Below are positions 1-12,440 of a stretch of 64,000 nt of DNA, one piece after another. The position numbers and the translations under genes were made by a program. The first letter of the stretch is position 1. Each line of letters begins with the position of its first letter. Source of the stretch: Scilla litardierei (taxonomy: Eukaryota > Streptophyta > Magnoliopsida > Asparagales > Asparagaceae). Below the pieces are notes generated by a model, which did not search any database, was not told where the DNA came from, and saw nothing but the letters and a program-made list of their open reading frames with translations. The DNA lies in assembly GCA_030789695.1 (NCBI GenBank), contig CM061141.1, positions 165,485,079-165,549,078 on the forward strand, written 5' to 3'.

Positions 1-475
1 CCAAATGGAATAACATACACAACTTTAATAGATGGATACTGTCGAATTAATCATGTGGACGAAGCCTCAAAATTTTTAGAAGAGGTGGAGGCTATGTGGT
101 TTTGGATTGATGAGATCAGTTGTGCCGCACGCATGACTGGTTATTGCAAGGCTTCCAAGTTGGATGTAGCATTGAAACTTTTTAGAAGCATTAGTTCCAA
201 ATCGTGTGCACAATCTGTTAGGTGGATTTTGCAAGGAAGGCAAAACTCCATAAAGCTATTCAAATCCTTGATGATATGGTGGAGGTTGGGTTTAGTACTA
301 ATGTTGTCACGTACTCGGTGATGATTAATGGTTATGCAAAATGGGCAAGATAACTCATACTAAATGGACCTTATCAAAGATGCACAAAACCGGAGTACAT
401 CCTAATAATATTTTATATTCAACACTAATATACCATTAATGCAAGCATGAAGATATTTTAGAAGCAACAAAAATA
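1..475 (+). pseudogene. PPR (pentatricopeptide repeat) gene relic, copy A
   Basis: PPR proteins are organellar RNA-binding helical-repeat proteins. Here the translation shows P-type repeat signatures: ITYTTLIDGYCRINHVDEAS, then a degenerate repeat ending TGYCKASKLDVALKLF. After a frameshift near 240 comes ILDDMVEVGFSTNVVTYSVM, and after further shifts MHKTGVHPNNILYSTLIYH followed by a stop and CKHEDILEA. At least two frame changes and several stops exclude a functional protein. The window starts inside it. The copy in block B extends further upstream. Confidence 0.85.
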
Positions 476-2074
476 TGAAATATCCATAAAAACCATATAT
501 AAATCTAATATGAAGTATACTTGAATTATGCCTAACAATGTTATGGCAACAATAATCAGATAAATATATACAGAAAGAACATCCCTAAAAAGGTGAGTTA
601 AACATGATTACATGCCGCCTTTCAACATTCATAAACTTTCTGATACATCATTCAAAACACTTTTCATCGTTAGTTTTCACTGTAAGATATTAGTTTAATC
701 AGTATTCTTTAACTTCCATATACATTCCCCAAAAATGAATTTTCACCAATAGACTACGATGTTCTTTACAAAAGATGTTCCTCAGACACAAAAATTCATG
801 TAGCATATCCTCCCCGAAATAGAACCTTCAATGTCCGAGACAACCATAGAGTCTATAGCTAAAAAAGTTGTGCAGTCTCTCACTTCTTGATTATCTCTGT
901 TGATTTTCATTTGGATCTTGACTTTGATCTAGATATACAACAACACAATTCAGTAACATAATGAATTAGCCCAACTTAGTGAGTGATGTTACTAAACACA
1001 ATTCATTAACAATATTTATAACATTTAAGCGCACTGAGTAGTTGATTTTTTTGTGTCAAAAAATAGGCAGCTCAACATTGGGTTAGATATTTGACTTAAC
1101 ATATTTAGATAATTTCCAGCATTGAAAATAATAATTTAGTGTCAAATAAATAGAATAGCCACGTCAATAAAAATGATGCTATAGAAAAGAGAAGGTTCAG
1201 ATCAAGTTTAACATGAAGAAGAGTTCAAGTTCAAAATCAAAAAGTTGAACATGAAAGATTAGTGTTGTTTTCTTGGATTAATAAAAGATATTACATGGAG
1301 AAAAGGTACCATCTAATTAGATTAAGTGCTACTGATTTGTCACTCTCATTAGTCCAACTCTCCCATTATCACGTGGGTTATCAAAATGAAAAGTTGGTGG
1401 TTTATTTTCATAAAACACTCCCATTTTTTGAAACTCGCCCCCAAAATTCAACACACCATGCCACACTCCCCACTCCCCACTCTTCATCTCTCTCAAAACC
1501 GAGCAGAACCCCCGCTCCCTCTCTCAAATGCTAACAATCACCGCCCGACCCACTCTCATCTTCTCTCAAACACTAACCTCCCTTAAAAAAATTTGTCTAG
1601 TTTTGGAAACAACATTGCCATGGAAAATTTGGTATTGTGGAAAATTTGGTCCTACAGAAAAATATGAGATACTATCTCATTTTCTCATTACGTTTGCTTA
1701 GAAATAAATCACAAATTCGGCATCACAAACATAAAAATGTTCTCCTTACGTTTGCTTTACTATTGCTATCTGACCATTTTGTAACCTAGCTAGTCTTGAG
1801 TTTGGGGCCTTGCATCCAACATCAGTGGCTATTGCTTGCTTCCTTATAAGAAATCACACTGGAGAAAAATGAAACATAAAGAAAATGAAATTAGAATGTT
1901 TAGATCATCTTCATTTACAACTATACAACTACAAAAAGTAATAGTTTGGGATCATTATAGGATTAAAAGAATTCATGTAATGTGTGTGAAAGTAAAGATA
2001 TCTAGAATTTCATCGTTTACATTTAACACTCCATCTTTTTGGTCAAGCAATTTCCTGGAGTTGATAACCTCCAT
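476..2074. other. AT-rich non-coding stretch of block A with a C/CT-rich patch
   Basis: I see no gene. Positions 1420-1600 are C- and CT-rich (CCCCCAAAATTC, repeated CCACTCCCCACTC, CTCTCTCAAA), which looks like a plant 5' UTR or a transposon patch. The short ORFs here are unsupported. Block B equivalent: 13621-15224. Confidence 0.5.
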
Positions 2075-2350
2075 CTACAATCTGTTATAAAGAAATCGTG
2101 AAACCAAATGCCCGCTCACATTTTCTGACCGACCATTTGTTACTCGTATAACATCATCGCATGCACTGTCTTCCCCTTCTTCTGAAACCTCTGCCTTCCC
2201 AGGAGTAATAACATCTATATGACGGTTAGAATTAAGCTTAACTCTGGTGTTCTCCTTCCCACGATCATCAACAGAGGCATCCCTGTTGGTTCCAAAATCT
2301 CTTGCAGACGACGTTTCCAGCGGGGTCACATCTGCTCTCTTGAACGGATC
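2075..2350 (-). pseudogene. Exon-like polar ORF, unidentified, copy A
   Basis: An open frame on the minus strand begins right after a plausible 3' splice site (CTATAG/GATCCG at 2351/2350). It reads DPFKRADVTPLETSSARDF and on through an acidic, Ser/Glu-rich segment (EVSEEGEDSACDDVI) to a stop at 2075. The composition and the splice acceptor suggest a real terminal exon of a host gene rather than chance. I do not recognise the family. Block B holds the same ORF at 15225-15500 with a handful of substitutions and the frame still open. Confidence 0.4.
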
Positions 2351-2825
2351 CTATAGATTTATAATGAAGAAGAAAATCGTAACAAAGCACCAAGTGAGAA
2401 CTAAATCTTAGAGAAAGCCTACCATTTCGTATCAGCTAAAAATCTATCTGAGGAAAGAAACTTTACAAAAATGATGTATGACTGAATAAGAAAAGTAAAT
2501 AAGTTCCCCACAAATATATGTATTTAATTCACATTTTCTTGCTTATTTTTATCACATAAGAAAAATATGGAATGGTGGGCTGAACTTTTCACGCTTGTAT
2601 CATACAAATGTGTGTTATTATTAGTTGATATGGTTGTTATGTTGATTCAAAATCCAGTCCCGTGGTATATACTTCTTACTTCATAAATTGAAGATCATTT
2701 TAATAAGGGCAACATCTATTTTTCCATTTACAGTATGTATATATGAGAATGTCAATGCCAAACATGCTTCTAAGGTCATCATGTTATTCTGCCAACAATC
2801 AGTTTAAATAATAGCATACATTCCC

Positions 2826-2900
2826 CCACACATTTTCCCCCAAAATTTAAGATTTTTACCCCAACACATTTTCCCCCAAAATTTAAGATTTTTTACCCCA
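2826..2900. repeat. Two-copy ~35 bp tandem repeat, C-rich
   Basis: ACACATTTTCCCCC followed by AAAATTTAAGATTTTT and ACCCC occurs twice in a row. The same pair is present in block B at about 15976-16050. Related CCCCCAAAATTT patches recur at 1436, 12470 and 12785-12950. Confidence 0.8.
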
Positions 2901-3086
2901 AAAATTTCACTCTCTCATCCCAATCATCGATTCCTCAAGGTTAAATCCCAACCGTGCTTCTATCAACCCTTTTGTCCTGGACTCCTAGTCAACAAATCCA
3001 TTCAAAAACATCCCTCAAATGTATTAAATAACAATTTATTATTATTATTGGAACATGGCACATGCAACTTGTGAGTATGTCAGAAA

Positions 3087-3091
3087 GGGAA
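3087..3091. other. Empty target site GGGAA of the chromovirus
   Basis: Sequence on both sides (TGTCAGAAAGGGAATAAG) is the uninterrupted form of 16231-16240 joined to 26217-26230. In block B GGGAA is duplicated around the element. Confidence 0.95.
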
Positions 3092-4879
3092 TAAGTTGAG
3101 GTTAAATTTATAATTTACATTTATTTTCGTTGAACCAATAAAATAGTAGTGCCCTAGAGGAAGATGACATGCAGTTCTTCTGCATACCTCTCATCCCTCC
3201 ATACCATATGGATGTCACTTGATCACTAATATTTCATAGGTCTTATTTTAGCTATAAATACTCTTAAAGGCTTTTGAGTTGGTGATTTTATCCAGCCAGT
3301 TCTACAAAGTATGTGGTCAAGTCATGTATCTCCAAAGTATGATAGTAAGGGATCTAGCAGTGCAATCTCTTGTGGGCAGAAGATTTTCAGCTTGATTTTG
3401 AACTGGAAAACAACATAGAGAAGATGGATGACATTTTCATATACGAACATGTCTTCTGTTCATGATTTGCGTGTGTTTATGTCTATAGAAAACTATGTTT
3501 TCTGACAAATGTATGTAGATAGTTGATAACTACAAATGCATGGTTATATTCTGGAAATGATATTATCAGTTTTTCTCAAAATATCATCTTCTTTATGTTT
3601 CTTTCAGCAATGCATTCATAACATATGACAAAATATTTCCAAATTCCATGTTTAAATTTCTATCATTTGAATATCCTTTGGCAAGTATGGGGTCTGATTT
3701 TTAGAACTGGCTGGACTTATTTAGATGGGAAAATTCGACATCCGGTAATTCATGCAACTTTTCATTATTTATGGACCATGAATTGAAAGACGACGGCAAA
3801 TTACATGATGGTTCACCTTGTCAAAAACCAGAATAATTTAAAAGATCTGAAGGTTCTCATGCAGTGAGAATGCTAGTTTATTTTATTGATTAATAATGCA
3901 TATCCTTGGACAATGAATGAAATAACCAAAACCTTTACAATTAATGACCTAAGATTCAAAACGTACTAATTGGAATACTTTCACAGTTAATCCGGTAGCA
4001 AACCTGCTAGTTGGAAAGAAGAAGAAAACCTCTCTTTGAATGCAAAGTCAATGAACTTCTGGTTAGTGAATCTTTGAACCATCAAACGGGTTTCAGACTG
4101 AAGTTAGAGCGATCTTTAACTTGATAAAGATATGTAGAATGTCTTTTTTGTGTATTACTGAATAAGGATAGCGGATAATGGAATAAAATAATTAGAATGC
4201 ATAGATTAATGGGGGAATTAACTGAGGAAATTAGAATGCACAGATAAATGAGGGGGAAATTAGAATGCACAAATTTTGTGCAATATTTTAATGCACCATA
4301 TGTAGTCAGGAAGCAGCAGTAAAGAAAACAAAGGAATTCTTCTATTCTTAAGCAAGAATACGATGTTAAGCGCATATACAGAGAGCAAATCCCTATAGCA
4401 ACGTTGCTTAGGATTGTGATTTTGATGAAATAAACAGCCGACTGATTCAGAGGGCGAGGGCTTACCTCAATAGAGTGCCAGAGCTGAACGGACTCATATA
4501 TGTAGGTCTCTTCTCCTTCACTGAGATTCGTCTACTACAAAAAGGGAGATCAAATACAAATAACCCTTACTGAATCAAGATCTGAAACAAACCGACAATA
4601 ATCTGCGAGTAAAACTAAACATAGCTCGGATGAAACCTTTATCGCAAAATTCTGGGAGCATTGAATGCATGATGCAGAAATGGCTATGAAATTTTAAACT
4701 TTCTTAAATCTAGATATAAAAAGCTTACTTTTTATCCAATAATAATAATACTGGAATCTTACTGCCATAAAAATTGAATGGCAGAAACAATTTTTAACAT
4801 GTTTACCGATATAACAGTTTACTATATGACAGTTTATAAGTTGAATGGCAGAAACACTTTTTATGTTAGGGAACTTGTT

Positions 4880-5240
4880 TATAAATAGAATGATAGGACT
4901 GCCATATATAATTTTAAAGACTTTATATCAAGGTTGCAATATATAATTTTAATCAGTCCTTAAATATAAATTTAAAGAATGCCATATGTATTTAAGGAAT
5001 GCCATATATAGTTATCGTTAAGGATTGCGATATATAATTCTCTTTAAAGACTTTAATTATGGACTGCCATATCTTTTTGGTGTTACTTTTTTGGTGATAA
5101 TTTTTATCAGGCTAAAATAACACAAAATTTTATCCGGGCTGAAATATATATTAGGACTGCCATATATTTATATCAGGATAATTTTATTTCAGGACTGCCA
5201 TATATATCAGAAATGAAAAGGTTGTGGACTGCCATAGTAA
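4880..5240. repeat. Degenerate GACTGCCATATATA motif cluster
   Basis: The motif GGACTGCCATATATA and variants (GAATGCCATATGTA, GGATTGCGATATATA) recur irregularly through about 350 bp of very AT-rich DNA. Other copies of the cluster lie at about 6925-7265, 28025-28380 and 37065-37405. Confidence 0.75.
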
Positions 5241-5662
5241 CCACATCTGGCTTTTTAGCTTGCTATAAATGGCATAGTAATTACTATTAGCAATCAAAAT
5301 TAATATTAGCAATTTTAGCAATTCTGCTTTTAGCATTACTATTAGCATAGTAATGGCCTGAAAAAGTTGTAGTTACTAAAATTAATATTAGCAATCAAAA
5401 TTTTAGGACTAAAATTATTTCAGGCCTTCCATTTATATCACCAAAAGTGAAGGCAACACCAAAAGTGTAACATTAAGTTCTTTAGTCCTATGTTAACTTT
5501 TTTGTAAACAAACAATCTGAAACATCCTGCATGCCAATTGCTACATTAAGATACCTCACCTTGCATTAAAAAAGTGCAGTCCTATGTTTGGTTGTTTGTT
5601 TATATTCTTAATCCATGCTACATGCCAATCGCCAGGTTGAATTTTAGCATTATTCTAATGAA

Positions 5663-5667
5663 CTTTC
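5663..5667. other. Empty target site CTTTC of the copia element
   Basis: AATGAACTTTCATGAATTTT is the uninterrupted form of 28791-28801 joined to 35806-35820. CTTTC is duplicated around the element in block B. Confidence 0.95.
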
Positions 5668-6420
5668 ATGAATTTTGGAGCTGGAGAATGCCAATCGCTA
5701 CTTGTAATCGCCTTGATGAAGTTGGAGCATCAATTGTGACAAAAATTCAATTTTTCCTGACAAAATCCCCTCAAAAAGCTAAAGATTCAATTTTTGCTCA
5801 ACAAAATGCCCCTAAAAAGCTAAAGATTCAATTTTTGCTCTTTAGTTGGAGGATTTGAACCTAAATATGAATTGGTCTTCATAAATTTAGAAAAAAAATA
5901 CAGATGAATCCTAAAATGGAATAATTCAAGCAAATCTAACACCCAAATCAAGTTAACATAGGAATGTGGAACCAAAAGCATGAAAAAGATTTAGTGGTTG
6001 AGAGATTTACCCTTCGAAAGAGGCAAAATTTTGGAGCTATCGGATAATTATATTTTAAAAATGGATCTAATTGCAAAAGTACCATCACGCAAAAACTTAC
6101 CTTTATCTTTCGTGTTTGCCTAATAACCTTCACGGTTGAGACCCCAACCATAACCACCTAAAATCCATCGGAAAAATGAAAGCAGTTTTAGAGCTAGGTG
6201 TTGCGAGGAAATAAAAACCAAATTGTGATACAAACAATTCTATGAGGGACAATGTTGGTAGTCTTAAAAGCCTAAATCATTGAATCCTAAGATGGTTTGT
6301 AAGCAAAGAGGTTGACTGTTTCATTCTACAGAACTTTCTATGATGCCTATTATTTCTTTCAGCTTCAGCTCTTCACCGATCCCCCGTTGACTCAGTATCT
6401 TTCCCATCGATTCTTGCAAT

Positions 6421-8426
6421 GTCGCTTAGGATTGTGATTTTGATGAAATAAACAGCCGATTGATGCAGAGGGCAAGGGCTTACTTAAATAGAGTGCCCGA
6501 GCTAAACGGACTCATATCTTCAGGTCTCTTTTCCTTCACAAAGATTCGTCTACTACAAAAAGAGAGATCAAATCCAAATAACCCTTACTGAATCGAGATC
6601 TGAAACAAACTGGCAATAATCTGCTAGCAAAACTGTCAACATATCTTGAATGAAACCTTTATCGCAAAATTCTGGGAGCATTGCATGCATGATGCATGAG
6701 CAATGGTTATGAAATTTTAAAGTTTCATAAATCTAGACATAAAAAGCTTAGTTTTTATCCAAAAAAACAAAATAATAGTGGAATCTTACTGCCATAAAAA
6801 TTGAATGGCAGAAACAATTTTTAACATGTTTACCAATATGACAGTTTACTTTATGATAGTTTATAAGTTGAATGACAGAAACAATTTTTTATGTTTGTAA
6901 ACATGTTTATAAATTGAATGACAGGACTTCCATATATAATTTTGAAGACTTTATATCATGCCTGCCATATATAATTTTATTCAGTTCTTAAATATAAATT
7001 TAAAGAATGCCATATGTATTTAAGGTCTGCCATATATAGTTATCCTTAAGGATTGCCATATATAATTATCTTTAAAGACTTTAATTGTGGACTGCCATAT
7101 CTTTTTTGGTGTTACTTTTTTTGGTGATAATTTTTATTCGGCTAAAATAACACAAAATTTTATCAGGGCTGAAATATATATTAGGACTGCCATATATATC
7201 AGGATAATTTTATATCAGGACTGCCATATATATCAGAAATAAAAAGGTTGAGGATTGCCATAGTAACAACACCTGGCTTTTTAGCCTGATATAAATGGAA
7301 TAGTAATTACTATTAGCAATCAAAATTAATATTAGCAATTTTAGCAATTCTGCTATTAGCATTACTATTAGCATAGTAATGGCCTGAAAAAGTTGTAGTT
7401 ACTAAAATTAATATTAGCAATCAAAATTTTTGGACAAATTATTTCTGGCCTGCCATATATATCACCAAAAGTGAAGGTAACACCAAAAGTGTAACATTAA
7501 GTTCTTTAGTCATATGTTAACTTTTTTGTAAACAAACAACCTGAAACATCATGCATGCCAATCGCTACATTAAGATACTTCACCCTGCATTTAAAAAGTG
7601 CAGTCCTATGTTCGGTTGTTTGTTTATATTCTTAATCCATGCTACATGCCAATCGCCAGGATGAATTTTAGCATTATTCTAATGAATTTTCATGAACTTT
7701 GGTGCTGGAGAATGCCAATCGCTACTTGCAATCACCATGATGAAGTTGGAGCATCAATTGTGACAAAAATTCAATTTTTCCTGACAAAATCCCCTCAAAA
7801 AGCTAAAATTCAATTTTTCCTGAACAAAATGCCCCTAAAAAGCGAAAGATTCAATTTTTGCTCTTCGGTTGGAGGATTTGAACCTAAATATGAATTGGGT
7901 CTTCATAAATTTAGAAAAAGAACCACAGATGAATCCTAAAATGGAATAATTCAAGCAAATCTAACACCCAAATCAAGTTAACATAGGAATGTGGAACCAG
8001 AAGCATAAAAAATACCCTTCGAAAGAGGCGAAATTATGGAGCTATCAGATAATTATGTTTAAAGAATGGATCTAAATGCAAAAATACCATCACACAAAAA
8101 CTTACCTTTCTCTTTCATGTTCTCCTAATAACCTTCACGGTTGAGATCCCAACCATAACCACCTAAAAATCCATTGGAAAAATAAAAGCTGGTTCAGTGC
8201 TAGGTGTTGCGAGGAAATAAAAACCAAATTGTAATACAAACAATTCTCTGAGGGACAATGTTAGCAGTCTTAAAAACCTGAATCATCGAATCCTCAGATT
8301 GGTTGCAAGAAAAGAGGTTGACAGTTTCATTCTATAGAACTTTCTATTATGTTTATTATTTCTTTCAGCTTCAGCTCTTCAATGCTTCCCCATTGATTCA
8401 GTGTCTTCCCCATCGATTCTTGCAAT
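6421..8426. repeat. Internal 2-kb tandem unit 2, block A
   Basis: This is the second copy of the 4403-6420 unit. The same pair exists in block B (27534-36564 interrupted by the copia element, and 36565-38569). Confidence 0.9.
6925..7265. repeat. Degenerate GACTGCCATATATA motif cluster (unit 2)
   Basis: Same motif cluster as at 4880-5240, in the second 2-kb unit, with independent substitutions. Confidence 0.75.
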
Positions 8427-9587
8427 TCTTGTGGTTGGACCACTTATCCTTTGTGATCAAAGCATCCGCATAATCTATAATGTTAACATCACTTGCAGAA
8501 CATCAAGAAAAACATTTAGTCAACTTAAGAAAGAATGTGTTTGTATGAAGTTATTCATAATTGATTAGGCAACATCTGAGAATTGGCATCATTGATCATC
8601 AAATTTCAGAAAAGAATAAATTGACGTGAGATCCCCGTGCTGTGGAACTTAAAAAACACACATACATAACAACACTTGAAATAATAAAAAAAGGCTTTCC
8701 GTGCAAGTTCTACACAATTTCACCTGTATGACGGTATTTAACATTAACATACAATGAAACCTTCATGTCCATGGAGTTCTTACAAAATAGCTGAGGTTGA
8801 CCTCAATAAAAATAAATAAATTTACTCATCTGTAAAATCGCAACATGCCCGCATGTTATCTAAAAGGACCAAAACAGTTTGGAAAGAAGTACTTTAAGCA
8901 ATGGCAATTACATTAAAGATTCTGATGCCATTGGCCCATTTAAGGAAGCTTGGGTTACATCGCATGGGCACTTAATTAAAAATGCATAAGCATGCATGCT
9001 TCTTCACAAAAGCTTGCATATATATCACTGCTGCTTCTCTGTCACATTCTTCCCCAAGTACTTGTTACGTAAGAAAACATAGCATGAATAAATGCATGCC
9101 ACTGAATCCATAGTACTACAGAGCAATGTAATACATTCAGTTACTGGTCCATATAAAATAAAAGTACAAGTTCCAAATCAACATAAGACCATGTTTAGTA
9201 AATGTAGGGAATCATTTATTGCAGGTTGATTACATGTATTTAGAACCATATTTATGTGGAAGTACTACAGTGATATCTTGACACATTTGAAATCAAAACA
9301 CATATCAAGTTTTAGCATTCTTTGATATATAATAGCCATGGATCTAATAAATCATCCATTGTGCAAATTTTTAGATATATATGTGTATGTATAGTTAGAC
9401 ATCTTTATGTATCAAAGTGAAGATATATATGCTCGTGATTTGGAAATGTCAGATTCGATCTTTCATTAACGTAGTCCAAATCCTCTGATATCAATCTCAA
9501 CATATTGAACAGAAAATCTCTTTGAAGAATCTAAATATGAGGTCTATGGCTCTTTGAATGATATCACTAAGTGACAGAGGGATAATT
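8427..9587. other. AT-rich non-coding stretch of block A
   Basis: I see no gene and no strong repeat. It ends at the PHO1 relic, of which part may be further decayed flanking intron sequence. Confidence 0.4.
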
Positions 9588-10310
9588 ACTTGGCTTCAAA
9601 GCGGATCAGCCATAAAGAAATCCAACATTAACACTTGCAAGTGGAATATGATAAGCATTTAGTTCTTCAACGTGGTGTCTGGAAAGAGAAGCTTGCTTCT
9701 GTAATTAAAACTCAAGTTGTGCCACCTTATAAAGAGGGTACCAGATTATGTTCCTGATGATCCTGAGGAAATGATAGCGGCTTGATCGAGAGACAAATTG
9801 AAAGTACATATGAGCACCAGAAGAAATACATGCTCCAGTCTAATGAGCATCTCATTATCTCGAAAAAAATTTCCATATTTTAGACTGATCAAAAGGGAGA
9901 CTATAACAGAATGAAGCAGAATGTTACCAGAAGCAAAAGGCCAGTGATGGCTTGAACCTGAGTTGAAGTGTAGCCCTTTGCAGTGAGGGCCAAGTGGGTA
10001 AACATAATTCCCACCACTATTGTCATTGAAGTAGTACATATGAAGAAAATGTCCATGTACTTCAGTTCTTTTGTAGGGGCAAACTCAACTATAAATAAAT
10101 AATTTATTTGTGTCTTCCTCCACATAAAGATGATGCAGCCATAAAGGAACATGTGTCGGAATATGAGGCTAAACAAACGGCAATCAATATTGAAGTTTTA
10201 GTATGACTTGAATCGAAAGATGAGAATATGAATTATGAGTTAAGATTAGAGTAATATTCACCTAAGGACAGGATATGCAGTCTCCATGAATGTCGGCATA
10301 AACTGCTCAC
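9588..10310 (-). pseudogene. PHO1-type phosphate exporter (EXS domain) relic, copy A
   Basis: PHO1 proteins export phosphate into the xylem; the EXS domain is the membrane part. Four exon remnants lie in order on the minus strand. Exon i (10262-10310) encodes FMETAYPVL and ends at a GT donor. Exon ii (9928-10168, between AG and GT) encodes [26 protein letters not shown] and [16 protein letters not shown]. Exon iii (9726-9832) encodes VFLLVLICTFN and then, after a one-base frameshift, RSSRYHFLRIIRNIIW. Exon iv (about 9588-9637) encodes MLDFFMADP, then a stop. Intron positions are conserved across the fragment, so it is a DNA-level copy and not a retrocopy. No SPX domain is visible nearby. Confidence 0.85.
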
Positions 10311-11482
10311 ATGAGTTCTAAGGGCAATGCATTCTACAACGGTTGCATTTCTATATTAATTTCGTTAGTAATGTAAGATCATAAAGTATTGTCTACACCT
10401 GAAAACAAATCAGGCAAAAAGTTAGCAGAAAATCTGATTTATGACAAATAAAAGCTAGTTCTGAAATTTTTTCAAATAGTTGCGGAAGTCTAGAGGTTAT
10501 TGTTGAAAAATGCTTCAAATTTGATTGGTTTTATATTGAACAGAAATAAGTTCACAGCTCAGCAAAAACAAACTGATACCTGAATAATACGATTATGTAT
10601 ACAGTTTTTATATAATTCAATCAAGACGATTATGTATATAATTATATCAGACTGTGAATATTGAACAAAAATGATTTCACAGTTTTAGGAATGAGTTCAC
10701 AGTTTTTATATCAGAATGTCCAATTATTTCAAGAGTTCAATAGCATGACCCAATTGTCCTTATCAAAATTCACAGTTTTTATTTTAAGAGTTCAATATTC
10801 GCAAGTTCAATATTCACAGTTTGAACTTTTGAACTGATATAATGTTGAAGTTCAAAAGTGTATGAGTTATCCCCAACAGGAATATATCATTTTTCATATA
10901 AATTACATGGAACCTACAGAGATATTTTCAAAGATGGACCTGTAAAATGCAAAACCTATAAAATGCAAAACCCATAAATTATTTTACAGATTCATAGATG
11001 GAACTTACTCTAAAAATACCCATAAATACAGAGCAAGTTCATAGATGAAACCTGTAAAATATAAAACCCATAAAAACATAGCACTTTGATGCCCAAAATT
11101 TATAATGAACCCCAGTCACGAAAAACTCATTCCTCTTCCTTCCATAGATAAACGTATACCCACATAGCCAATAAAAGAACAGAAAAACAACCACAAAATT
11201 TAGAAGGGAAAGAAAAACAGAAATCAACTCAAGACTTTTAATCCCATCCTTGGATAGACTTATGAAATGGTTAATCATAATGGAGTTACTTTCATATCTG
11301 AACAGGTAAATTAATTGGAACATCTCTGAACTACCTTCACATCCTGATATGTCCTAAATTTAAAGTTTATGCCTCATATATATTATTTAATACATGCTAC
11401 TTCAGCTATTATTAACCATTGCTTATGGATAAATTGACACAGTGAGTGAGGACCCTTCTGAATTGTCTTAGAAATTTTATTA
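10311..11482. other. AT-rich non-coding stretch of block A
   Basis: I see no gene. The stretch contains repeated AGTTCAATATTCAC/GAACTTTTGAACT sequences (10790-10860) able to fold back. Block B equivalent: 40454-41625. Confidence 0.4.
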
Positions 11483-11515
11483 TCATCTGACCAGGTTAGC
11501 CACCATCCTCCAATA
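11483..11515 (+). pseudogene. Possible oxysterol-binding-protein (ORP) motif relic, copy A
   Basis: One frame reads SSDQVSHHPPI, which matches the OSBP-family fingerprint (E-x-x-SHHPP). Sequence downstream in another frame (HVEDI, then FEFPDGPYVSC) looks protein-like in block B (about 41670-41730). Only this short match supports it and flanking residues do not clearly follow an ORP, so it may be chance. Confidence 0.3.
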
Positions 11516-11965
11516 CGTTTCATATCCACGTGGAAGATATTAATTTCTTTGAATTCCCTGATGGTCCTTATGTCTCATGTATTCATAACTTTCCTCAACA
11601 ATGAACATAAACATTCGATTTTAGCATTGGATCATCGGAAAATTACCCAAGCGCCCCAGTTCAACATAGATGCAAATATGTAAATAAATAAATTAATTAA
11701 GCATAATGAAGTCTTCATCTAATGAAATGCTTTGAAAAAAGGCATATGCATATAACCTGCATTAAGAAAGTACTTTTTCAAATCTAGATTTCGAATATAA
11801 GCATGAGGATTTACGGGTTTTTTCCCAATATTATTGTTGCACATTGGATAATAAGATATTGGATCTCACCCTTCGAATTGGGTTAGTGTGATTCCATTCA
11901 AATTATTGAGTCAAAAAAGCATACAGTTAATATGCAAAATAAAAAAACCAAAGAACCATACCAGC

Positions 11966-12440
11966 TCATCCACCAACCTCTGCACAAGCATCCACGCAAG
12001 CAAAATTGAAAGCCACCTTGATGTTGGAGAGCCATGATGATGATGCTACTGCTGCTGCGAGCACCACAGAGTTACCGTTGGAATCCCAAGTGATCAGGTT
12101 GAGATTGATTGAGAATAGAAATGATGTGGCTTTTGAACGAAGGACTACGACTTGCTGATGCTGAGCTTCATTTCCTCCAGAGTAGGGGCTCATCCTCCTC
12201 TTTGACGCTGACCTCAGGCTTGTAGAGCATGGTGGAGAGCTTTGCGAGGGACAGACGACCTGCCGTTGATGTGCTTCGTTGCCCTCGGAGCCGAAAGAAA
12301 GAGTGGGTGATCTGAATGCGGGCTGAGGGGGGCTATGCAGGGGACCGAGGGGGAGGGCGTCGGGATCAGAACAGGGAGATGCAAGGGGGTTGGGTGAGGG
12401 AGAAAGAAAGAGAGAGCGGGAGAGAGATCTGAGAGAGATT
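11966..12440 (-). pseudogene. CT-rich leader plus exon-like region, unidentified, copy A
   Basis: On the minus strand a CT-rich stretch (CTCTCTCCCGCTCTCTC) resembling a plant 5' UTR leads into open sequence containing MSPYSGGNEAQHQQ. It runs to a possible splice donor (GAGCTG/GTATGG) just below 11966. In block B the equivalent frame is open for 177 codons (42110-42643), while in block A it is split by a small frame change. I do not recognise the product. Confidence 0.35.

Larger units (their letters stand above)
2351..4402. other. AT-rich non-coding stretch of block A
   Basis: I recognise no gene. The stretch contains a duplicated ~35 bp unit with CCCCCAAAATTTAAG at 2826-2900, an ATT microsatellite near 3038, the chromovirus empty site at 3087-3091, and an open stretch near 3680-3785 (IFRTGW, then GKIRHPVIHATFHY) shared with block B at 26820-26915 that I cannot assign. 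Confidence 0.5.
4403..6420. repeat. Internal 2-kb tandem unit 1, block A
   Basis: Unit 1 (4403-6420) and unit 2 (6421-8426) are direct tandem copies, both starting GTYGCTTAGGATTGTGATTT and ending CCATCGATTCTTGCAA(T). They differ from each other much more than block A differs from block B, so this duplication is the older one. No ORF is convincing. It contains the GACTGCCATATATA-rich segment and the copia empty site. Confidence 0.9.

Noticed and set aside
7598..7939. 113-codon ORF in the 2-kb unit
   Set aside because: The four related copies have different frames and lengths, and the sequence is AT-rich without coding character.
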